Shown in pieces: positions 25,990-36,171 of a DNA stretch of 64,000 nt. The stretch lies in NCBI GenBank assembly GCA_017979445.1, contig CM030714.1, forward strand, positions 46,205,220 through 46,269,219, read 5' to 3'. The notes beneath the pieces are model-generated. The model was not told the DNA's origin and ran no database searches. It was given only the letters and a program-made list of their open reading frames with translations. Each line of letters opens with the position of its first letter. The first letter of the stretch is position 1. Source of the DNA: Akebia trifoliata. Taxonomy: Eukaryota > Streptophyta > Magnoliopsida > Ranunculales > Lardizabalaceae. The position numbers and the translations under genes are program-made.

Positions 25990-26505
25990 GGCATTTCAGA
26001 AAGAGTCATGATCCAAAACAGTGTCCCATTTCTACAGCAAGATACAGTGATTACGTGGCATTTTATGGTTGGAGATTAAATTATTGGACTGCGTAGCATG
26101 TAGAAAATGGTTTAATTAGGAGCCCAATGTATCTACTTCTATCAAAACTTGCCACGTAGCGACCCCGTTCCTATTTTATAGGAACAAAACACTTTTTGGA
26201 TCCAAATGCTTTCAGAGTCGTGATCCAGAATGGTGTCCCGTCCCGTTTCTATAGTAAGGTACAGTGTCTATGTGGCAATTTATGATTGGAGATTAAATAC
26301 ACTAGGCTACATGCCATGTAGAAAATGGCTTGATTAGGAGCCTAATTACGTGAAAAATGGGTAAATTCGACGCGACTCTTTTAAACATTACATGACCCAG
26401 CATCAAATCTATCCCTTTTTCGCATAGTGAATGTGTTTTAAAATTTCACAAAAATGTGCCAGGTAGACATTGTTCCTATTACGAATGGAACACAGTTTTG
26501 GATCA
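25990..26505. repeat. diverged tandem duplication
   Basis: 25998-26205 and 26212-26505 repeat the same order of motifs. 'gtcatgatccaaaac' corresponds to 'gtcgtgatccagaat', 'ttggagattaaat' occurs in both, 'gtagaaaatggttt' corresponds to 'gtagaaaatggctt', and 'taggagcc' is followed in each by a 'gttcctatt' block. The copies have diverged by many substitutions, so the duplication is old. Confidence 0.65.
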
Positions 26506-28299
26506 TGAACCTGAAATTAAAGAGCACGTGAAAAGATGAGTTGATCAGTCAAACAACTACGTGGGAAATGGGACATCTACAGTGGTACCAATCAATCATG
26601 GCCTAAATTCTTTTGCATGATTGATAGAGTTTGGTATTAGTCAAAACATTATTAATGAAAGAAATAAGGCTCTAATTAAATTAGACTATAAGTTCAATGA
26701 CTGAATCTGCTCTCTAAGCAAACACAACTTGGTGACATTCATCGGTGCTGGGATACTGCGGGATTTGACAGAAATGTTATTGTCGTAATTAATATATTAT
26801 TAATTCAATGTCACCAATCATAAATTTCTATAAATAAAAGATTAATATCATGTAAAAGTAGTCTAAAGTGTTAACTTTAGCTTTAAAGCCTCCTTTTTAT
26901 CCTTGAAAGTCGTTTCAATAAAGTGGTTTCTTTCTGTTTTTATCTTATAAATTTAAGTCAAAAAAAGATTATATGATTTAGAAAGCTAGATTGGGGGACA
27001 TCATATCTAAATGGCAATTTCATTCTACTACACACTTTATCTCCTCCAATAAACTCAGGTTGATAAAATTATAAAATTGCTAGAGTATTATTTATTATGA
27101 TATAAGTCACATATGGGTGAATATCAAATAATAGCTGTTATTACCAATGGAGGGGCAGAAAATAACTACCTAACAAAGAAATGTATCACCTCCACGAACA
27201 CGACTTTGAAGAGTCGCGATAACAAGGTTGGAATTTAGAATCGCAATGCATGAACAAGGTTGACAAATTTACTAAGAAAAGGATTGGATGGCACATGGTC
27301 TAAGTTTCTGAGAAAACAAGACATGGGAAAGATTACAAAAGAAAGTTAATGTCTAGCTAATACAAGAGAAACTTAGTACTTCTATTCTAGTGTAACTAAC
27401 AGTATGTATGGCATATTCTTGTACTCCTCTCCGATCAAATATGGAAGGTTAAAATACATAATTTTTTCTAATTCTTATTAAATCTTTATGACATTATTGA
27501 TTAACTTGATTGTCCGAATAAATTAACAGATACACCTAGGAATCAAAGAGGGTAGATTGACCTTAATATGCAACACAACGCATCTTGAGGAGTAAGACTA
27601 AGAAATTAATCTAATCGACAACTATCAAAGTTCATGTGTAAATGTCTTCATCGATCGAGATTGTTCCAATCGGTGTGCTATATATCTATTGCATGCCATA
27701 GCACAATAATCCCATTATTTAACGGAATTAATGAAATGTACGTTGAAGAGAAATTGGGAAAGGGGAAAGAAAAATAGTAAAATTACTCTGAGGCACATAG
27801 ATCACCTCGTTATCTTTTTCAACTCTTACCCTCTTCTATTTGAAAAGATGAAAATGTTGTTGGGTTACTAGTGAATCTAGCTCAAGGATACAACAAATGC
27901 CATTTCACCAAAACAATATGTTAACTCAATGATCGCACTATCTTTGAAGAGAACATGTCATTCAAGTTCTTTGATACACTAAGCTTTTTTAAACTTGAAC
28001 TAAAAGAACAGATTAGTTAAACAGAGACATTAATTTTATTTTTCTAATAATTCTTTTGAACAAACCGATTTCCTTCATATAGAACCAATTAAGGTGTCAA
28101 ACTTGTTAGAAGCATCATTTGACTTTAAAACCTATCGAAATGACTGTTGACAGGAACCTTTCGAAGTCTAAACTCACTTGATACACTAGAGTCCACTAGG
28201 TGCCCTTTCGTGTCTGATACTCGTTAGGTACCCGTTGAATGCCTTTTGAGAGGACCTGGGATCGTCGACTTTGGATGAGCTCCTCTTTCTTTCTTTCAA
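26506..28299. other. gene-free interval
   Basis: Nothing recognisable: no ORF of note, no inverted-repeat element with clear ends. Confidence 0.45.
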
Positions 28300-29672
28300 C
28301 CTTTTCTTGTTGTCAAAAACATTTGTGGAAACATTTTTCATCTTTTGACTTTAGCCCATGGGGATGGCAAAAGTGAGAGATTCTACTTTATTGTGGAAAG
28401 AAGGTGGGTGTTTCCAAGACCATACAATGATCGTATGCAAACAATTATTGATCTCATTTCAATCAAACCAATCCCTAAGATGTTGATGAAGGATAGAATA
28501 GTTTGGAACCTAACATCAAATGAACAATTTTCTTCGAAATCAGCTCACGAAGTGTTATGTGAAAGGTACGAGTCAGTGGGCTAGAAGAAAATTATTTGGA
28601 ATGATTATATTCCAAGATTTTCCTTTATTGTGTGGTTAGCGATTCAAAAGAAGCTATCTACAGTGGAAAACTTGAACAAGAGGGGTTTCAAATAGGTGTT
28701 TCGATATTCCTTGTGTTATAACCATCAAGAGACAAATGACCACTTGTTCTTTTGTTGCCCATATACACGATGAATCTGAACTCAATGTTTGAAGAAGTTT
28801 GAAATTTTAAGAGTAGGAATGGGATCAATAGAGGGTGAAGTACAAGTGATCAAGAGTGTGCGATTTCAGTGTAAACTAATTATGCAAATGCTTCATGTAT
28901 CTTTTTGTGCAGTGGTTTACTTTTGTTGGAAAGAAAGAAATTAAAGAATTTTTGCAAACATTAAATACCCAAAAGAAACTATATTGATACAAGTTGGCGA
29001 GGCGATAAACATTCGATTTGATGGTTTATCAATTGAGGACTGATTTATGCATATTTATATGCAAATTTTAAACAATTCGAGCTACTGCTATTCCATTGTT
29101 TAATCAGTCACAAAACATATATGTTGGTCAAAGCCAGAGGAGAATGTTGTGAAGATTAACACAGATGGAACACAATCATTGCAGGTGTCGGGTTTTGAAT
29201 TTATTGATTTTTGTAGGTTGGAGTAATATTGATGCAGATGATATTATTCAAATAGAATTTCAAGCAGTATTAGAGAAGATGAGATATGCTAGAGCAGGGA
29301 GATCGAATAAAATTCTAATTTCTTCAAATTCATTATATTTAATCAAATACATAAAAAATGAAATCGTCCCATTATGGAAATATGATGAAAAGTTGTTGGA
29401 AATTGCATAACAAAGACTACTCTTTGTGGACTATTCTTTTGAATTTGTTTGGAAAGAAACAAATCGAACAGCGGATTATTTAGTAAAACAGGGTACTAAT
29501 TCAGATGATTTTTTTCGTTGTTGAAGAAATGTATAGTGTTCCCCAGGAACTTTTGAGAATTGTTGAGGAAGATTTATCTTGCATCTACACACGGTAGTAG
29601 TGTTTTCAAGGTGGGGTCCCTTTAACCCCAACTTCTCAATCAAAAAACAAAAAAAAAACAAAAAAAAAAAAA
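28300..29672 (+). mobile_element. decayed LINE (non-LTR retrotransposon) 3' part
   Basis: Two pol-type domains are recognisable in order, with stops and frameshifts. The first is a reverse-transcriptase zinc-binding (zf-RVT) region at about 28485-28770 ('DRIVWNLTSNEQFSSKSAHE', then 'NDYIPRFSFIVWLAI', then 'TNDHLFFCCPYT'). The second is an RNase H-like region at about 29130-29520 ('KPEENVVKINTDGTQ', 'IQIEFQAVLEKMRYA', 'FVWKETNRTADYLVKQG'). The segment ends in an A-rich tail (about 29643-29672), as expected for a LINE. The RT core upstream is absent, so the copy is 5'-truncated. It is not functional. Confidence 0.75.
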
Positions 29673-29821
29673 ACCAATTTGCTTGGTTTTATTTCCATAC
29701 TAATGGAAAGGGGAGTGTTTTACAAATGTCATCCATCTTCCATACATACAAGCTCTTGATTCCTACTAAACCCCAAATTTGATGTTTTTCAACTGTATTA
29801 CGTTTTTGTTTAGAGTTGTGT

Positions 29822-29942
29822 TAAACTGGCTCCAAAAGAAAAACACTCAAATACATTCAATTGACATGAAATGTGCCTAAAACCATTTTTTTTTCCTTAT
29901 GCATTTGAGTGTATTTAGTATTATTTTGTAGCCAGTTAGTAT
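29822..29942. repeat. short inverted-repeat element (MITE-like)
   Basis: 'aaactggctccaaaagaaaa' at the left pairs imperfectly with 'attttgtagccagtta' at the right, and 'cactcaaatacattcaa' pairs with 'gcatttgagtgtattta'. No coding capacity. Confidence 0.55.
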
Positions 29943-30020
29943 TATTCTTTTGTTTAAGATGAGAGTAGCTTGATTACACATTTAGTATTTTTGAAGGCTT
30001 TCTCTTCTTTTAATAATATA

Positions 30021-30319
30021 CTAGAGTTTGCCCGTATTTACAGTAGGGGGATCCTCTTTTGGGGTATAAGGGGTAAAAGAGAAAAATAATAAAATTAGAG
30101 GAGTGTTATTAAAAAAAAATCTTTGGAGTTGAAGGGATAAAAGATGAAAGATATTATTTTTAGAGGGGTATTATTAAAAAATGGAAGGGATTGGAGATGA
30201 GGAAAACAAAGACAATAAAGTAGAAGGGTAAAACGAAAGAAATAAAGTGAATCATTTCCACTAGATGAGACATTTATTCCCTCATAAGTGAGCATCACCA
30301 TTGTGTTTTATTATATTGA
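30021..30319 (-). mobile_element. Helitron-like element, copy 1 (299 bp, non-autonomous)
   Basis: Read on the minus strand the element begins TCAATATAATAAAACACAA (from 30319) and ends CAAACTCTAG (at 30021), followed by T. TC at the 5' end and CTAG at the 3' end before a T are Helitron end rules. Its interior consists of imperfect repeats of 'gggtaaaa...ttattaaaaa...tttggagttgaa', shared with the neighbouring copy. The 3' hairpin is weak. It has no terminal inverted repeats and no coding capacity. Confidence 0.6.
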
Positions 30320-31076
30320 CTAGAGCTCGCAGATGCTTATGACACGGGCATCCTCTTCCAAGGTTAAAAGGGTAAAAAGGAAAAATGATAAAAATTGAAG
30401 AGGCATTATTAAAAATTCTTTGGAGTTGAAGGGGTAAAAAGGGAAAATTAATAAAAATTGAAAATGTATTATTAAAAAAATATTTGAAGTTAAAAGGGTA
30501 AAAAAAAATATGAAAGATATTAAAGTTAAAGTAGGGATGTCAAATAAGTCAATTTTAACTAAATTTGTCCTCGGGTCCATCTACATTTGCTCACCTTGAA
30601 CCCGTCTCGACTCTTATTAGGGTCTTATTTTTTTGCCCTACCTTGACCTTTTCCTTATCCTGCCCAGCTCAGTCCATTTTTTAATGACCTCGTCCCGATA
30701 TATATATATTCGATGGGTTCAAGAGGGTTTGAACCTAGGAACAACTTCATGTGTCTTACCACTTAACTAAGTGATTCTAATTATTTAAATAAGTATATAA
30801 AAATATATATAATTGGGGTGGGATATATCAAAATCATCCCCACCCCGAAATCATTTAAAATAGTAAAAAATTGATTATTCAAGGGTTGGGCAAAATTATC
30901 ATCCCTAAATTTAATGATATTATTGAAAAAAGGAAATGAGTAAAAGAGATTGAGGAGAAGAGTAAAGATAATAAAATTAAAAAGAGAAGAAGAAAGTAAA
31001 TAAGTAAGGTCATTATAGTTAGATGAGCTGTTTATCGCTAACACGTAAGTTATCCCTTTGTGTTTTATGGTATAGA
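30320..31076 (-). mobile_element. Helitron-like element, copy 2 (757 bp, non-autonomous)
   Basis: On the minus strand it starts TCTATACCATAAAACACAA at 31076, preceded by A, and ends GAGCTCTAG at 30320. The next base is the T that opens copy 1. A hairpin (GATGC, 11-base loop, GCATC) sits just before the end, as Helitrons require. So A|TC...CTAG|T is satisfied. The 5' ends of the two copies are similar (both 'ATAAAACACAA'), as are the 'gccc...CTAG' 3' ends. 30535-30850 inside it contains other repeat matter ('gggatgtcaaataagtc', a TA microsatellite near 30695). It carries no replicase-helicase ORF. Confidence 0.65.
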
Positions 31077-31240
31077 TTTCGTTATTGAACTTTGGATGTA
31101 CATAATTAATTGGAAATGGATGATGCATAATTAATTGGCAATGGACATGTGTCGCGGGTGTAGGTCTGCATTAACAACGTATGATAATGATAACTAAGCT
31201 GGCGTGAAAAAATTCGGCTTTGAGCCGACTGCATTCGCAT

Positions 31241-31478
31241 TCACGTGTAGGAGAAAGGGCATTTACGTCCAAATTGAAAATCCTTCTTCAATCTAAAGTG
31301 CAATATTCGATGACGATTTTCATGGAGGGATCACGTCCATAGATCAATTTTCTTTAATCCCAACACGTGGAATCTCTCTACTACGTGTCGACAAGATAGA
31401 TTATCTCTATCTCATGCGGGGACCATTCCAAGAAAAAACTCTAGCCTAACCAAACCAATAGTAACTCACCACGTCATT
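31241..31478. promoter_or_regulatory. cluster of ACGT-core (G-box/ABRE-like) motifs
   Basis: Sites include TCACGTGTAG (31241), ATTTACGTCC (31261), TCACGTCCAT (31331), CAACACGTGG (31361), CTACGTGTCG (31381) and CCACGTCATT (31469). The density is far above the surroundings and resembles a stress promoter, but no ORF starts on either side. It may be the promoter of a lost gene or a noncoding transcript, or simply a chance island. Confidence 0.3.
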
Positions 31479-31594
31479 CTTCTATGACATGTGTCTTCTC
31501 GTCTAACTCTCAACAACAAGGCTCTTTCCGTACATTACAAGCATGCAATCCTTTCTTTTTTCTTCACGTTTTTAGTTCTTTAAGGTTTAGGGTC

Positions 31595-32060
31595 ATTTTA
31601 GTTATGCCCCTGTTTCGGTGAATATTTGAAATACCTCCTTTGCCTTTAAAATTCAAATTGTGCAACAACCCCTTCCTCATATTCCATGAGATATTAAAAC
31701 AAAATCAACAAAGTACCCTCACCTTCAACATCTTACTTTCTCCACCCCAAAATCCATTGTCTTCAACCTCTTCAATCTTAAAAATAAAATTTGCTTTATA
31801 TGATTGGCGAAGTCATTGATTTAAAGAATAGAAAACAAAGAAAAACAAGTAATTATTCAAATTGGAGAACGTGTTATGATCTAGTCGCCAATGTCCAATG
31901 TTGAAGATGTAGTAATTAATCAAAGAATTTTGTTAAGAGGTTGAAGATGTGGGTATTTTAATCATTTATAATAATCTCTCGTATAAGACCATAGGAACAT
32001 TTCATGAGTTTCAAATTTTAAGAGTGTATTTCAAATATCAAAATACTTGAGGGTATATCA
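31595..32060. repeat. repeat family E, copy 3
   Basis: Starts 'ttcggtgaatatttgaaata' and ends 'tttcaaatatcaaaatactt'. Internal 'ttcaacctcttcaatctt' and 'gggtattttaatcattta' match copies 1 and 2. It lies between the ACGT cluster and the heat-shock element. Confidence 0.55.
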
Positions 32061-32230
32061 AAACTATCTTCAAATTAAAAAACAAAAAAAAAAGAAAAAG
32101 TGAAACACTGATCGATTACTAAATAAGAAGCTATGCATTAAATACCAATTAAGGGTTTGGTCAAATATTATTTTATTTTGTTGATCACCTTATCTCTGTT
32201 TCTTCCTTCCATTATATTCTCACCCACCAT

Positions 32231-32266
32231 TATATAATACCATTTCTAGAAAGCTCGAGAACCTTC
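32231..32266 (-). promoter_or_regulatory. five-unit heat shock element next to a TATA-like box
   Basis: 32244-32266 reads TTCtaGAAagCTCgaGAAccTTC. These are five alternating TTC/GAA units at exact 5-bp spacing, with one mismatch (CTC). On the minus strand a TATTATATAA box follows at 32240-32231, about 3 bp after the element. HSE close upstream of TATA is the arrangement of small heat-shock protein promoters. However, no convincing ORF follows on the minus strand, so the target is unknown. Confidence 0.4.
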
Positions 32267-35200
32267 AATACAAATAATAATTGTTTACGAGTAGTACTTA
32301 AACTTTAATTTTTAATCTATAAGAATTGATTAATTAGATTAATGCAAAAGTACAATCTTAGCGATGTTTGTGTCCCCATGCTTGGTGTTCGGAGACACCT
32401 GAATTATTTTATAGGGTTTGTAATTAGGGTTTATTCTTAAATTAGAAGGATCAAATCTCTCATACTTAATAGGGTCGTAATCTCTGGTTGTTTTGTTAAT
32501 GGGTTTTACCTGATTAAGCTGCACACGTACAGCCATTAAAGTTGACTCAAAGAAATATATACAAATATACCCAATCAGGTAGATTATCTAAATATTGTTA
32601 AGTGTTTGTTGTGAGGTGTCTACTACCTCCAACAAACGTTGAATACTTGATGTTGGGGTTCACACAATTTAGGATTTATTATTGAGGGATAATAGATCTG
32701 GGGATATGTGGATGGAAGCTTGAAATCTCAAGTTGAATGTCCATCGAGTTGGAAAAATCATGAGTCGACTCTGATAAGTCAAAAATAAAATATATTATAT
32801 TTAAAAAGAAAATTAAAACAAATTAATAAATTTATATTTTTGTTCTCCAAAAAAATTTTATATATAGTCGAATAACTCGGTTAGTTTATGATCAACTCTT
32901 TATATTTTTAAGTTGAAGAGTTAACTTGGTGAGTTGATTCTACTAAGTTCTGATGCTGAATTTTTAGTTAACTTGATGAGTTTTAAAACAATGATTATTA
33001 ATATTATATGCTATCTATGCATATTGTTTAATTTTGAATGTTAAGTCAACAATGGAAAATAATACAGTAATAATGGACAACAACCTTAATATTTTATATT
33101 ATGGAGATGGGAAAAACACTCGGTGCTTATTGATAAGTTTCCTTAAATAGTACTATTTCTTTAAATTTAATTGTCTCAGGCCATCGGCTGATTTAAGTGT
33201 TGGGACACGTGATTATGCATGGGATTAAGGTACATCGTAATGATTTAAGCAAAATTAAACTAGTGGAGCGAGAGAGAGAGAGAGAGAGAGTCAGGTTCGG
33301 GGCTTAGTATGGATGAGCCTTAACCCAATCCTAAAAAGGCAGGTTGTTCTTTAAGATCCTGGTTTTAGAACTCGTTTTGACATCTCATCTAGTCCATGAA
33401 CGAGTTTTGTTCAACAATGAGAAAATTGAATCATGATTTTAAATCTTGTCCAATACATTTGACTTGTCTATCCATCTCGTTGGTGGACGAAATTGAGATG
33501 TATCAGACTAGCCATCTCAATCTAGGACAAGATTTAAAAGCATGCTTTAGATCAGTCCTAAACTACATCCAACCTAAGATGGTTAAGTCGAAGCCCGGTC
33601 CCAAGAGTACTTGGGTTGGATTTGGGTTGACTTTTTATCATTATAAAAATATTAAATTCAATTCAATCTATTTTTTTTTTAATATATCAAAATCGGGGAT
33701 CTCCATCCTAATTGAAAAATGGTGATGTGCTTTAATAAATATTTTATTATAGAGTGATACATAACTATATATAATATACATGAATCTGGACATTGTTGAG
33801 CCTTAATCTTATCCAGATTTAATTGATTAAAAATGTTTGAATTCGATCCTTAAAACCTTGCTCTTTCAGTGGGTCAGACCGGGTTAACTGGCCGTTGGGC
33901 CAAATTGGTAGCCCGTATCATCTTAAAAATATTGCTTACAAAAATCAATTTCAGTAGAAATGATTCTCTAAATGATTTTCTGAGAGAACGCCAAGTGTAT
34001 GATTGCACATCGTAAATGTTGGGCCAAATTAATCTAAAATAATTAGTTTAGCTAAACATTAATAATAATAAGTTAAATTCGGTTGAGATGTAACTTTCAA
34101 GATTCCTTTTAAGCCAATAGTTCAACAAAACAATTATGTATGTAGAAACTCTATAAACAAAATTAAAGAAAGAGACCGATCACATGGGATCAAGGCATGA
34201 GTTAGGTTCGATGTACTAAAGTTGATAGTCATCCCTACACTCCATGAGATGATGCCAATAAGATTTGACGATCGCCTCTCAGGATTCAACAAGGAGATGA
34301 ACGAGTGAAAATGGGGAAAGTATGTTTTGGCTTATGTGTGTACCAATGCACGTTTTTGAAAGAGAAAGATCCTTCTATAAACTTGGTGCCCAACAACCAC
34401 TTAACCATGGTGTGGAACGTGGCCTGATTCTCTTGACTTAAGCATGAAGAAATTGGTATGTATGTGTACTTGAAGTTACCATAACCCTTATCTTATAACA
34501 ATTTTATCTAAAATTAATTAGTTGATATTTAAGAATCCTATTAATTCTCTATACATGAACAATGTGGGACTATTTAATATGATCAAAATCAAGTTATATG
34601 GTGCCTTTAAGATTATGAATCATGAGATCACTCTTAAGGATTCTATGACCGAATAAGTAGTTGGTCCAAACATATCCACATGATCATATTTTATTGATTA
34701 AAAAACAAAAAAACAAACAGGCTCATTAATAGGTAGTCCTAATCAATCAACTTAAATCATAAATTTGTAGAAGAAAAATTGCAACCAACTAACAAGAATG
34801 CCCCACATGAAATAATGGACAAACTATTTTGAATTGAAGTACTATTGGAAAAGTTGTGCGTGAGCAAAGATCTCTTTTGACTTAAACCTTTATTTGATGT
34901 ACACCCATCAATTAATTTATAATAGTCTTTCAGTGAACTATAGTCTTGAATTGTTTGACATTTTGATAATACACACCTTTTCCAACAACATTTTGGCCTA
35001 ACTTACGAGTATTTCAGAAAAGAGTCGTGATGATACACTGCATTCGTCACTGTGCTGATGTGGCAGTGCACAGATAACCATAGGTTTCTTTTCTCGAGAT
35101 ACATGTTAAAGAATCATTTAACAGTCCAACGCATGCAGTTCATCATTTTCCTTTAGAAATCAGCCTAAACTCTCATAAGTAGCTATACTTCTACACTCGC

Positions 35201-35754
35201 ATAAGATTGGGTCTAATGGACCGTAGAGGGGTGTAGAAGATTGCGTATGCACAACTCTAAGCATATTATAAGGGACATATCAAGTTTGAAACCTTAATTA
35301 TTATAGTGTTTCCTATCTCAAGTTTCTTCTTGATCCCAATGCGACCGCAGCGTTGCACTCACTAGGTCTCTTACATGTATCATCTTCTCTAGAATTTTCC
35401 ACGTATAAAAGAAAATTCCATAATCTAGAAGGACCTTCCTTTCCTCGCTGAGATCATGATAAAGTTTCGCGTGTCACCATTCGTCACACAACATGCCACC
35501 TGAAGGAAACATGACCTCCACTGAACTTGATTTGCAACAAAATCAAGTTGACCAACTTCCCAATAAGTAACGTGATTACAAGTGATTAATTTCCAAATCC
35601 ATGAGGTATTGAAAGAATCAGGGTAGCTTGGATAGATTTTAAAGAGCATTTGTACATGTTTGATACATACATGTAAATCCTAAAGAAATTGTAGCAGCAG
35701 AAGTACCTAGAACAGATGAGAGCTAACTCTTAAGTGAAACAAGACATCCAAAGA
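32267..35754. other. gene-free interval
   Basis: No supported gene. A GA microsatellite is at 33269-33290. 32700-32990 and 33365-33420 hold 'gagttaacttggtgagtt'-type repeat fragments. About 35015-35150 is a partial family A MITE ('ttttctcgagatacatg' core). The 65-codon minus-strand frame at 32339-32536 has no recognisable family. Confidence 0.45.
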
Positions 35755-36141
35755 ATGGAAACTACGAAGAGTACACAACTGTTAATAATGATTGTGTCTT
35801 TGGTGCGTTATATGGCATTTCGAGATTGGACTAAGTGGTACAATGATACTGCCGCATATTCTAGCTGGTTCTCCATCATTATTAACACTCTAGATTTTAT
35901 GGGTTTCATTCCTCATGCATTTAACAGATTCTGGATAGAATATTTGCGACAAAATAAGTTGAGATATAAAAAAAGAAAGAGCGAGGTGAATACAAACAAC
36001 GTATCTGTAACACCATACTTAGAAAATAATACACTTGAAATACAAAACCCATACACTGAAATGGTGGTGACTGCGACTCAAAAATTTTACTCTGCCTCTA
36101 ACACCTATCAGTTGGTTGGAGCTCCACGAGTGTGTACTTGA
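35755..36141 (+). CDS. hypothetical protein of 128 residues, unrecognised
   Basis: An ATG at 35755 in good plant context (AGAATGG: A at -3, G at +4) opens a 128-codon frame ending 30 bp before the stop of the convergent THF1 gene. The predicted protein has a hydrophobic N-terminal third (STQLLIMIVSLVRYMAF), an aromatic middle (YSSWFSIIINTLDFMGFIPH), a basic cluster (RQNKLRYKKRKSE) and a polar tail. This could be a small membrane-associated protein or the last exon of a longer gene. I do not recognise a family, and the frame could be fortuitous within sequence around the THF1 3' UTR. No TATA or intron signal decides it. Confidence 0.3.
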   Translation: METTKSTQLLIMIVSLVRYMAFRDWTKWYNDTAAYSSWFSIIINTLDFMGFIPHAFNRFWIEYLRQNKLRYKKRKSEVNTNNVSVTPYLENNTLEIQNPYTEMVVTATQKFYSASNTYQLVGAPRVCT

Positions 36142-36171
36142 CTCAATAAGAACTTCTAGATTGCTAATTCA

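Noticed and set aside
29165..29410. 81-codon frame as a separate small gene
   Set aside because: It is part of the RNase H-like region of the decayed LINE.
30781..31128. 115-codon minus-strand frame
   Set aside because: It falls across the 5' end of the Helitron-like element and is AT-rich, Phe/Ile/Leu-biased chance translation.
32339..32536. 65-codon minus-strand frame beside the heat-shock element, with a possible CAG|GT donor and a CAG acceptor inside it
   Set aside because: The heat-shock element lies downstream of it on that strand, so it cannot be its promoter. There is no signal peptide or family similarity, and the length is within chance.
35425..35649. 74-codon minus-strand frame downstream of THF1
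   Set aside because: No family resemblance, no splice or promoter evidence, and THF1 already ends in a complete final exon at 36172.
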